From an uncultured Ruminococcus sp. (lineage in GTDB: Bacteria > Bacillota > Clostridia > Oscillospirales > Acutalibacteraceae), in NCBI GenBank assembly GCA_902785425.1, contig CACZYP010000015.1, forward strand, positions 1 to 64,000: DNA of 64,000 nt, given 5' to 3'. The position numbers and the translations under genes were made by a program. Each line of letters opens with the position of its first letter. Within the stretch, counting starts at the first letter, position 1. Under the pieces are notes generated by a model. The model was not told the origin of the DNA. It ran no database searches and worked only from the letters and a program-made list of their open reading frames with translations. Positions 16,214 through 23,695 of the stretch are shown here, piece after piece.

Positions 16214-18391
16214 TTAGAAAGGTAACGATCTGCTTTTTTCGTATTCGCAAAGTTTGTCGTAATACACTCTCATAAGCCGTTGCTCGCCAAACACCTTGCC
16301 TTGCTTTTTGGACAGTCTGCGTTTTTGTTTGTTGCCTTCTTTTTCGTAGTAAACCTCACAGTAGCCATTGTCGGCAAGCAGTGCTCCCAGTGCCTCGCTG
16401 CTTTGAGACACAACCGGCGTATTGGTTCTCTCCGAAAGCAACCTCATTATTCCGGGAAGATCCATTTGTCTGAGATAAAGACTTGACCCTTCAATTACGA
16501 ATTTACATGAATCAGATACCGGAGTTCCTCCCAATCCGACATTTGATGTTCGCAGCGCAAAAATAATTGCTGCTAAAAGCTGATCTATCGGATCGCTGCT
16601 GCGATAACTGTAATCGTTTTCTGTCAGGACTGCGATAATATCCCTTTCCGAATTTGTCATAAAGGAATTCTCATCGAAGTAGCAATCCTCAGACCTGAAA
16701 TACCCGGCAACGATCGAAGCGGTTATCATGTAGACAGCATAGTAATCACGATAACGGTCGTTCTTGACATTGAGCTTTCGAGCCTGCTGACGGAGTGACT
16801 GCGTTGAGTTTTTGATGTGCGAAATAGTCTCGTCATAGAAACGAGTAATATAACTGATAAAGCGGTACATCAAGCTCTCCAGTTCGTTTTCATGTGTCTG
16901 AAAATAAGACAGAACTTCACATTTCACCTCACTTTTATCAAGAGAGATAACGACAGCACGGGCAACCGATGAAGCTGTTCCAGAACCATAAAAACGCTCG
17001 CCGGTGATTGCGATACCACCTCTGACTTTATAATCCGGTTTCTGATCAGGATTTTTCATAAAGGCGGTATTGATGGTTCTGGTGCCATTATCGCCGATCG
17101 TTCTGAGCAGCAGATTTAGCTTGGCATTATCTGCATTCTTTTGTGCAGTAGTTATGGATGGAGGCATATCATCAACAAGCATTACCCTGTCGGCATACTC
17201 TCTCAAGCAGTTCAGTATACCCGAATCACTTGAGGAAAAATTGAACCTGGTGGTATTCTTATCCTCTCGAAATTGAAGAAAACACTTCGCAAGAGAAGTC
17301 TTCCGGCAACCCTTCTCACCGACCAGAAAAAGCAGGTGATTCAGACTCAATTTCGCCTCAGTAAACAATGTATAGATCATCGAAGCGAAATGATAAAACA
17401 GGATCATTCTCATCTTTGCGGGATCACGTGTTGCAGTCAGCATATGCTCAAATATCTGATGAGCATATCTATTACAACTATCACGAAGCGAAAAAGCACC
17501 AATTGAAATAACCGTATCATCACTACGGCCGATAATACCGCTTGCTGTAATATATGCCTTCATCTCTGTATTCCAGCCGGCCGATTTAAACAGATAGACA
17601 ATTTTTACCGTTCTCAGTGAAACACAATGATTTATATACCGATACATAAACGAACTCGCAGCACCTTCGTTTTTTGAATCGATGATGGCCATCGGAATTC
17701 GTTTCAGAATTTCAGAATTTTGAGCTGTTCCTTTCGGTATTCTCTTTAATTTGATGATATGCTCTGATCCATCGTGACAAAACGTATTTACTGTCATATC
17801 AAGCCAAGTATCAGCAGGTGAATTTTCATCACTCGTTAATACATATATTTTCGTAATCTCTATCATAAAATTACACCTAATTCCGGTACTTAATTCAGTA
17901 ACTCCTGATCCTGTAATTTCAAAAGAACAACTATTTGTATTCTGATTACAGCAGCTTACGAAATTATGCTGAAGTTTGTTGGGAACAACACTTGGTTGTA
18001 CTGTCGGCGCTATGCTTTTACAAGCATTCATGTCCTCGCTATTTGCCATCAGAAAGTCAACAGATTCATTCGATTTTGCCTCCTGAATCTTTTTGATTTC
18101 ACTCAGATAGTATTGATCTACTTTCGCCTTAGTTTCAGGCGTTGAAGCATTATAAACCGGAGAGCCCGGTATTGTATTCTCAATAACAACACATAGAAGC
18201 TTCCCTGAATCTTCAGGCCATTCCGGCTTAGGTTTTATTTTCTCTTCTTCCTTAACACTTTGTAAAAACCACTTATCGCAGGCCTTCTGTGCTTTTGGAG
18301 ATAATTCATGGTATTCCTTGGAACCGGGCCTGATCAGCGATAGATCTTTACATAGCAGCTTGGACTTATCTAATGAATCATTGTTAACCAT
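16214..18391 (-). CDS. Replication-type P-loop ATPase (DUF927-like) of the element
   Basis: The 725-residue protein has a hydrophilic N-terminal 200 residues with two similar KLLC/PGSxxY segments (an internal duplication around residues 13-30 and 63-80). A DUF927-like ATPase follows with an unusual Walker A GEKGCRKTS (Arg in place of the last Gly), Walker B MLVDDMPP and a sensor-like GGIAITGE. The C-terminus may be a winged helix. Such proteins act as DNA helicases in element or satellite replication. Start ATG 18391 behind AAAGGAAA. No relaxase or DNA-transfer genes are nearby, so the element looks mobilisable or satellite-like. The function is inferred from the fold. Confidence 0.6.
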   Translation of the reverse strand: MVNNDSLDKSKLLCKDLSLIRPGSKEYHELSPKAQKACDKWFLQSVKEEEKIKPKPEWPEDSGKLLCVVIENTIPGSPVYNASTPETKAKVDQYYLSEIKKIQEAKSNESVDFLMANSEDMNACKSIAPTVQPSVVPNKLQHNFVSCCNQNTNSCSFEITGSGVTELSTGIRCNFMIEITKIYVLTSDENSPADTWLDMTVNTFCHDGSEHIIKLKRIPKGTAQNSEILKRIPMAIIDSKNEGAASSFMYRYINHCVSLRTVKIVYLFKSAGWNTEMKAYITASGIIGRSDDTVISIGAFSLRDSCNRYAHQIFEHMLTATRDPAKMRMILFYHFASMIYTLFTEAKLSLNHLLFLVGEKGCRKTSLAKCFLQFREDKNTTRFNFSSSDSGILNCLREYADRVMLVDDMPPSITTAQKNADNAKLNLLLRTIGDNGTRTINTAFMKNPDQKPDYKVRGGIAITGERFYGSGTASSVARAVVISLDKSEVKCEVLSYFQTHENELESLMYRFISYITRFYDETISHIKNSTQSLRQQARKLNVKNDRYRDYYAVYMITASIVAGYFRSEDCYFDENSFMTNSERDIIAVLTENDYSYRSSDPIDQLLAAIIFALRTSNVGLGGTPVSDSCKFVIEGSSLYLRQMDLPGIMRLLSERTNTPVVSQSSEALGALLADNGYCEVYYEKEGNKQKRRLSKKQGKVFGEQRLMRVYYDKLCEYEKSRSLPF

Positions 18392-18468
18392 TGTTGTAAT
18401 TTCCTTTCTGAATTGTAGTGTTTTTTATATGCTTTCATTTAGAGTCGGTAACCATCGAGCTGCTGATA

Positions 18469-18526
18469 CCTCCCGCCTTTACAGGCGAGAGGCAACCGTT
18501 AGGGGCACCCTAACAGACAGCTCTGT
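18469..18526 (-). mobile_element. Hairpin cluster resembling an IS200/IS605 right end
   Basis: Three adjacent hairpins lie between the ATPase and DUF3102 genes: CCTC-CCGCCT-TTAC-AGGCG-AGAGG, GTTAGGG-GCA-CCCTAAC and ACAGA-CAGC-TCTGT. On the minus strand the first reads as a TCGCCT-loop-AGGCGGG hairpin, the same form as the end of the element at 25588-25751. It may be an IS end remnant or a structured intercistronic RNA. Confidence 0.4.
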
Positions 18527-18547
18527 GGTTTAAGCGTGTATTATTCT

Positions 18548-19357
18548 TTATGCTTTATGAGCTTTATCAGCCTGCATAAGCTTCTCAAGCTGAGCTACAG
18601 CCTCAGCGATAGTATTGATACACTTTGTTATCGAGTCGTTATTCTCGAACTCATTGCTCTTAAGTTTGCCCGACAGAGCTTTCAATCTCTTCGGAAGAGT
18701 ACTCCCGAGCTCATTAACAAAAGCTCTATCATCACTGCTGTTAGCTTTTTTAGTATGAGTTTTTTCCTTAATGATTTCTTCCAGCTTACGTACAGACAAT
18801 GAGCTCAGAACATTATTATCTATAAGGTCTTTTTGCTCGACCGGTGTAAGCGTAGCGATCTTCATCAGCTTACTCACCGACAAACCTGACAACGTTGTCA
18901 GGTCTTCCGGACTGATATTTTCCACAATGGAAATATATCTGTGCGCATGTCGGTAGGAGATCCCTGCCTTCTCTTCGCAATACTGCTCGAAAGTCTTACA
19001 TTCAAGCTCTTTATAGAGCTTGTTGTCACGCATCTTCTTGAGCAAATTTGCCAATACAATGATGTCAGCGCTTACCTGCTTGCTTCGCTGAATAATATCA
19101 TCGTTCAGAGTCTCAGCTTCTTTTCTTTTTTCATCGCTTGAAGAGTCTACCGAAGCTGCTTCGATATCCGATCCCGCAGCAGCTTCTTCAACCTCTATTA
19201 CCGCGTCTTCTGTGGCAGGCTGTACAGATATTTCGGGTGTTGTTTCGGAGATTGCTTCAGGGGCAGTCTCCCAAAAAGTCGGTGTGTTGTCATAAGGAGC
19301 TGTATACTCCTCATTGTTTGTGTTGCTTACTACCAGATTGTTGATTCTTACATTCAT
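18548..19357 (-). CDS. DUF3102-type helical protein of the element
   Basis: The 269-residue protein has an acidic, low-complexity N-terminal 90 residues, then the DUF3102-type core: ADIIVLANLLKKMRDNKLYKE, FEQYCEEKAGISYRHAHRYI and LSVSKLMKIATLT. DUF3102 proteins occur in phages and conjugative elements and resemble DNA-binding partition or regulatory proteins; no exact function is known. ATG 19357 has GGAGG 8 bp upstream. It is separated from the upstream genes by a terminator and from the ATPase by a hairpin cluster, so it probably has its own promoter. Confidence 0.6.
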   Translation of the reverse strand: MNVRINNLVVSNTNNEEYTAPYDNTPTFWETAPEAISETTPEISVQPATEDAVIEVEEAAAGSDIEAASVDSSSDEKRKEAETLNDDIIQRSKQVSADIIVLANLLKKMRDNKLYKELECKTFEQYCEEKAGISYRHAHRYISIVENISPEDLTTLSGLSVSKLMKIATLTPVEQKDLIDNNVLSSLSVRKLEEIIKEKTHTKKANSSDDRAFVNELGSTLPKRLKALSGKLKSNEFENNDSITKCINTIAEAVAQLEKLMQADKAHKA

Positions 19358-19868
19358 ACTAATTTCCTCCCGGGATTTTTTTAAATTTGAAAGCTTTCGC
19401 TTTCTGGTTGATATTATAGAACAAATTCAAAAGCAATATAATCCCAAGCAGGTTATCACTTTTTCGTAAAAAAAAAGCCGCCGCAAAATCTTTTGCGACA
19501 GCAAGTTCTTTTTTTGATATCATATTTCGAATAGCCTGAAGAGTTTCTGGAAATAAGCAATTTCCCTGCACTGTTTTTTTGTGCTCTATGCATAAAACAG
19601 TGTTCAGGTTTTATGCAGCTTCAACATGATACATTCAGAAGCAAAGACTGCTATAACAGAATATAACAGTCATTTCTCCGTATCGTTTAAAATTGCCAAT
19701 TCACATCCAAGGAACCTAAATTATTCAGTTTTTTGGATAAACTTACAAACTTTCCCCAGTTTCCCCGGTGGTCTTTGTTTTGTTTTCATAGGTATTATTA
19801 CTATTGTCCAGACAGCATCACAATTTTTCGTAAGGGCAGCGATATATTATAACGTTGTTACCGTAAGT
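19358..19868. other. 511-bp control region of the element: terminator, palindrome and GGGGAAA motif
   Basis: No gene is supported here. On the minus strand a hairpin built on GCAAAA-GA-TTTTGC with GC arms (19477-19502) is followed by nine Ts, a clear terminator. At 19589-19617 TGCATAAAAC and GTTTTATGCA form a perfect 10-bp inverted repeat. At 19751-19771 lies TTTCCCC-AG-TTTCCCC, one of four clusters of this motif. It may be a replication or partition control site. Confidence 0.5.
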
Positions 19869-20507
19869 TTACGTTTCAAAATCTTTAAACTCCAATAGGT
19901 TTAAGAATTCATTAAAAAGATCGTGCAGCATCGCCATTCTTTTTTCAAGATCCAACTCGCTATATGTAAGTAAAACAGCATCTCGAATAGTTCGCATTAT
20001 CTGACAATATTTTTCATAAGAATCAATTACTCCGGCTGCATCAAAAAACCCTCTGATTATCTTACAATCTAACGCCCTCTTTATTCGCTCCTGAATTCCA
20101 TACTGCTTTTCTACTACTTCTTCTCTAATTTCAGTATTGGAATATATAGATGACTTTGGATTATCGGCTGTAGTTTTTTTAGTTATCGTAAACCAGCTGT
20201 ATAAAGGGGTTCCATCGTCTTCTTTCTCACCAAAATCAACAACTACATTTTTACCCTTTATGTCATCACTCGTATATATCACAGTACTTGGGAGTTCATC
20301 ATACGATTTTTCTTCTACAGAAATACAATGCCCCTTCCCATCATCATCATACAGGTACATCACCCCATGCGACGATTTATTTACAGGCCTGACTAAATCA
20401 TTGTTAGCGATTTTATTAAAGGTTTCTGCGTATAAAGACAAATTTTCACGGTCTTCTTTGAGTTGTTTTCTATTTGAATTATCTTTACCTGATTTACCTC
20501 TATTCAA
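19869..20507 (-). CDS. Hypothetical protein of the element (212 aa)
   Basis: I do not recognise this protein. It starts at TTG 20507, which overlaps the TGA of the upstream gene (TTGA), a typical coupling junction, although its own ribosome site is weak. The N-terminus is basic and hydrophilic (KSGKDNSNRKQLKEDREN), the middle is strand-rich with VIYTSDDIKGKNVVVDFGE and LYSWFTITKK, and the last 80 residues are helical. It has no signal or membrane segment. It is co-transcribed with the 438-residue protein, so the two probably work together. Confidence 0.5.
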   Translation of the reverse strand: MNRGKSGKDNSNRKQLKEDRENLSLYAETFNKIANNDLVRPVNKSSHGVMYLYDDDGKGHCISVEEKSYDELPSTVIYTSDDIKGKNVVVDFGEKEDDGTPLYSWFTITKKTTADNPKSSIYSNTEIREEVVEKQYGIQERIKRALDCKIIRGFFDAAGVIDSYEKYCQIMRTIRDAVLLTYSELDLEKRMAMLHDLFNEFLNLLEFKDFET

Positions 20508-21820
20508 TAGACTTTTTTTGTAATTCCGAAAAACATATTGCTATTTTTGAGTATATCCTTGACCAGTTTGTCAGACTGCCACGATATATTATTAAATTTA
20601 GATTTATTAATAAAGAACTCATTAAAAATCATAATACCGGTTCTGATATCAATATCAAAAAGCTGTTCAAGATACTCAACAGGAAACAGCCTCTCTTCCG
20701 ATCGCAGCCATATCAACGACTTAACAGCATCAATTTTCTCGGAAAGATCATCTACTCTGTTCTTGCTCTTTATAAGACGTTCCACTTCTTCATGATAATC
20801 ATCTATTTTATCGAACGATTCCGTCAGCCATGAATTTGAATCCCGATTAAAATCTTCTGTGTATTTTGAAAACTTTTTTGGGCTTGTTTTGATCTCTTCA
20901 GCTAACGATTTTTCGATACTGGATTTTTCGTCAAAAACAGACATCCTCTTTATTCTGCCAAAAAATGATAACAAGCACAAATTCAGGCTCTCAATTTTCT
21001 CTGTATCGTTTTTCATTTTCATACGTACAGATTGATAGAGCGAATCAGACTTCTCTGCCATATTATCGAGAAGCTTGCTGTAAGTATCCTGCCAATTTTC
21101 AGCTTTACCATTCAGCTTGGCAGCGCTATTAACAATATAAACAAATGATATCGTCATCAGTGTTTCTATCAAATCAACATATAACTCACAATCCTGAAAT
21201 TGCGAAGACATACCCATTCCGGAATAATCAAGAAGATCCGCTAAGTAGCTAAGTGCCGACGAAGTCGATGCACAATAGTCAGGCACTAATGAGCCGAGCG
21301 GTTTTAAGTACCCTTCACGCATAGTCCGGTACAGGCGGTCGTTTATATTCTTAATTGCTTCAATAGTATCGCAGCAATTAATGGATGAAACATTTTTTAT
21401 CATTGGAAGCATCAAAAAAAACGCTAACGGAACTGCAGGTGAGGCATTCGGCAAAACCGCACTTGGATCATTATCGCCTATCATCATTCCGAAATAATTA
21501 AACAACGTATTTGGATATTTAAGATTATTATAAATATCTTTGTATTTGCTTTGTCTACCAATAAATAGTATAACCAGATCTATCAGTTGGTCCCGGTTTA
21601 GCTTATCGATTCCGATCCATTGAAGCTTGTAATCAGCATCATTCAATTTCTTAAAAAATGTATCGATTTTACCCGACGCTTTTTTGTATTCGTCGGCGTA
21701 TTTTTTATCATCCTCATTCTCAGGAGCCTGATTAAGAGGCTTAACAAATCCCACTTTCCAAAGTATCTCTCGACGAAGATTACAGTATTCAGATGAATCA
21801 AGATCAATTTTTGTATTCAT
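20504..21820 (-). CDS. Large hypothetical helical protein of the element (438 aa)
   Basis: I do not recognise this protein. ATG 21820 is chosen because GGAGG lies 5 bp upstream; the frame stays open 32 codons further. It is mostly helical, with one moderately hydrophobic stretch (AVPLAFFLMLPMI, about residue 138) and another at LMTISFVYIVNSAA, but no signal peptide. The C-terminal half is rich in charged helices that could form a coiled coil. It is the first gene of a two-gene unit whose leader carries a GGGGAAA-type repeat cluster, so that cluster may regulate it. Its place in the element suggests accessory cargo. Confidence 0.5.
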   Translation of the reverse strand: MNTKIDLDSSEYCNLRREILWKVGFVKPLNQAPENEDDKKYADEYKKASGKIDTFFKKLNDADYKLQWIGIDKLNRDQLIDLVILFIGRQSKYKDIYNNLKYPNTLFNYFGMMIGDNDPSAVLPNASPAVPLAFFLMLPMIKNVSSINCCDTIEAIKNINDRLYRTMREGYLKPLGSLVPDYCASTSSALSYLADLLDYSGMGMSSQFQDCELYVDLIETLMTISFVYIVNSAAKLNGKAENWQDTYSKLLDNMAEKSDSLYQSVRMKMKNDTEKIESLNLCLLSFFGRIKRMSVFDEKSSIEKSLAEEIKTSPKKFSKYTEDFNRDSNSWLTESFDKIDDYHEEVERLIKSKNRVDDLSEKIDAVKSLIWLRSEERLFPVEYLEQLFDIDIRTGIMIFNEFFINKSKFNNISWQSDKLVKDILKNSNMFFGITKKVY

Positions 21821-21842
21821 ACTGCCCTCCATAACGGTAATA

Positions 21843-21868
21843 GTTTTCCCCAATTCCCCGATTTCCCC
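21843..21868. repeat. GGGGAAA/TTTCCCC motif cluster upstream of the 438-aa gene
   Basis: GTTTTCCCC, AATTCCCC and GATTTCCCC lie in tandem with a 9-bp step, just upstream of the minus-strand start at 21820. Similar clusters occur at 19751-19771, 22196-22222 and 23413-23446. Confidence 0.6.
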
Positions 21869-21925
21869 TGAAAAGAAGCTATATATAGCCTGCTTTTTTC
21901 GCTGTTGGGGAATCATTTTAGCCTG

Positions 21926-22063
21926 TTACTCTCCTATTCTCGTCCAAAAAACCAAACACTCTCTCATTAAAATCCTCCGCTTCCTCTCGCCTCTGCCGCT
22001 GCAGACGTAATCCATACCCGTATCGCCTAGCTTCACGCTTCTGTTTTTCGCATTAAACATCAT
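21926..22063 (-). pseudogene. 5' fragment of an alpha/beta hydrolase gene
   Basis: ATG 22063 has GGAGGG seven bases upstream. The first ~27 residues (MMFNAKNRSVKLGDTGMDYV and then SGRGER) match the start of a clostridial alpha/beta hydrolase family in which this segment leads into a LPG oxyanion motif. Here the frame loses similarity after GRGER and stops at 21926. No remainder of the gene is visible in the window. It appears truncated by arrival or decay of the integrated element. The family match is from memory. Confidence 0.5.
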
Positions 22064-22152
22064 AGGAGTACCCTCCGATTCGGCATTTATCAATTCTATT
22101 ATACAGCGGCCGAACAATGCAAATCAATATTATTCGACATAAAACTGCAAAT

Positions 22153-22275
22153 ATTCTCTTCCCCTTTCTTGTTTTTTAGCGGCATTTATATACCTGTTTT
22201 CCCGGGGAAATCGGGGAAATCGCATTTTCATAAAAATAATCGTCAGACAGCATTTTGAGAGGTCTGACGATTTTT
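22153..22275. repeat. Copy A of a ~120-bp repeat flanking the MerR gene
   Basis: The order is the same in both copies: CCCCTTTCT, a pyrimidine stretch, TATATACCTGTTTTCCCGGGG, GGGGAA units, then AATAATCGTCAGACAGCATTT. Copy A ends in CGTCAGAC...GTCTGACG-ATTTTTT, a complete hairpin terminator. Copy B is at about 23376-23500. Confidence 0.75.
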
Positions 22276-22346
22276 TCGGTTATACTTCTTTTTTAGTCTT
22301 GCCTTCATGCTCAACGAAATGTTCCGATAATTTTTATAAAGAAGTC

Positions 22347-22377
22347 TTGACTCTCTCACCGTGTCAGGCTTTATAAT
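22347..22377 (+). promoter_or_regulatory. MerR-type promoter with 19-bp spacer
   Basis: TTGACT (22347-22352) and TATAAT (22372-22377) are separated by 19 bp. The over-long spacer is diagnostic of promoters that a MerR protein twists into activity, so the downstream regulator is probably autoregulated here. Confidence 0.85.
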
Positions 22378-22417
22378 ATAATCGAGCTCAAAAATCACAG
22401 TATTGGGAGGTACCGCC

Positions 22418-23233
22418 ATGCTGAAAATCGGAGAATTTTCAAAACTGTCCAGAATAAGTGTCAGAATGCTGCGTCATTACGATGAGATAGGTCTTCTGAA
22501 GCCTGCTGTTGTTGACCGCTTTACCGATTATCGATATTACAGAGAAGATCAGCTGCCGATCGCAGGCAGAATAGCTGCTTTAAAGGATATGGGCTTTTCA
22601 CTTGCCGATATAGTAAGAATACTTGAGGTATATGATGATCGTGAACAAATGGAGAAATTCCTTTCCGTCCGTCAGAAGGAACTGGAGAAATTATCTCGGG
22701 AGACTGCGCACAAGCTGAATCTGCTGGAAACAGCCCGAAGAAGGCTGAGAAAGGATAAAGATATGAATTATAACGTAACGATCAAAACTATTCCCGAGCG
22801 ATATGCCGCTACCGTTCATATGACCATTCCTCACTATGAAGATGAAGGAATGGTATGGGGCATTCTGGTGCAGGAAACCTGTCATCTTGGTCTCATTGAA
22901 GCAGACCCCTGCCTTTGCGCTGTGACATTTCTTGACCCTGAGTTTAAAGAAGAGAATGTTGAACTTATGGCATGGAAGACCGTCAAAGGAAACTATCCCG
23001 ATACGGAGCACGTCAGATTCCGCACGCTGCCGGAGGTTACAGTCGCAAGCTGCACCTTCAAGGGAAGCTATACATTGATAACGGAGGTTTATGCCGCTGT
23101 TATCGAATGGGTCAATGCAAACGGGTATGAGCCGAACGGTCCGATGTTTAATATCTATCATGTAAGTCCGCATGAAACGCAAAACCCCGATGAGTTCGTG
23201 ACGGAGGTTTGCTATCCCGTGAAGAAAAAATAA
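22418..23233 (+). CDS. MerR-family regulator with GyrI-like effector domain
   Basis: The 271-residue protein starts at ATG 22418 behind GGGAGG. Residues 1-70 are a MerR winged helix (KIGEFSKLSRISVRMLRHYDEIGLLKP, then FTDYRYYREDQL), followed by the dimerisation coiled coil. From about residue 118 a GyrI-like SOUL-fold domain (NVTIKTIPERYAATVHMTIPHYED) should bind a small hydrophobic effector, as in BmrR/TipA-like multidrug sensors. The promoter's 19-bp spacer supports self-activation. No transporter is adjacent; the only neighbour is the broken hydrolase on the other strand, possibly its former target. Confidence 0.9.
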   Translation: MLKIGEFSKLSRISVRMLRHYDEIGLLKPAVVDRFTDYRYYREDQLPIAGRIAALKDMGFSLADIVRILEVYDDREQMEKFLSVRQKELEKLSRETAHKLNLLETARRRLRKDKDMNYNVTIKTIPERYAATVHMTIPHYEDEGMVWGILVQETCHLGLIEADPCLCAVTFLDPEFKEENVELMAWKTVKGNYPDTEHVRFRTLPEVTVASCTFKGSYTLITEVYAAVIEWVNANGYEPNGPMFNIYHVSPHETQNPDEFVTEVCYPVKKK

Positions 23234-23305
23234 ACTTATATAAGCTGCGCACGTTGTGAAGCAGCCTGCTGAACGCAGTAAATCTGTGGCTTTTACCTAA
23301 CCCAT

Positions 23306-23340
23306 ACGCTTCTATGCTTAACGGTATAGAGGCGTTTTTT
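23306..23340 (+). terminator. Terminator of the MerR gene
   Basis: ACGCTTCTAT and ATAGAGGCGT pair with one G-T pair and are followed by six Ts. Confidence 0.75.
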
Positions 23341-23375
23341 GTTTTTAAAAGCCCAGTATTTCAAACGTGATGAAC

Positions 23376-23500
23376 TCCCCTTTCTCATGTTTTTTACTGC
23401 ATATATATACCTGTTTTCCCGGGGGAATGGGGGAATCGGGGAAAACCTTATTTTCGAAAGAATAATCGTCAGACAGCATTTTGAGCCATATGACGATATT
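23376..23500. repeat. Copy B of the ~120-bp repeat, with GGGGGAAT iterons
   Basis: Same orientation and order as 22153-22275. The G-rich part is longer: GTTTTCCC, GGGGGAAT, GGGGGAATC, GGGGAAAAC (23413-23446), itself palindromic at its ends. The terminal hairpin is decayed (CGTCAGA...ATGACG). Confidence 0.75.
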
Positions 23501-23604
23501 TTTGTTTTTACTTGAATAGCAGTACTTTTTCAATATTTCAGTCAAATTTTAAATATTCGACTTATTTTTAAAATTCCACTCCGATCCTTTAAATTTTTCG
23601 ATGA

Positions 23605-23658
23605 ATAATTAAAATTTTGATTGACATAATTAAAATTTAACGATATAATTTAAAATAT
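23605..23658 (+). promoter_or_regulatory. Consensus promoter with three ATAATTAAAATTT operators
   Basis: TTGACA (23621-23626) and TATAAT (23644-23649) are 17 bp apart. Three ATAATT-A-AAAT units start at 23605, 23626 and 23645, so they lie about two helical turns apart and cover both promoter boxes, the arrangement of an autorepressor. Confidence 0.75.
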
Positions 23659-23695
23659 AGAGTTGATTATTTTAAAGAATGGAGAGAAATTTTAA

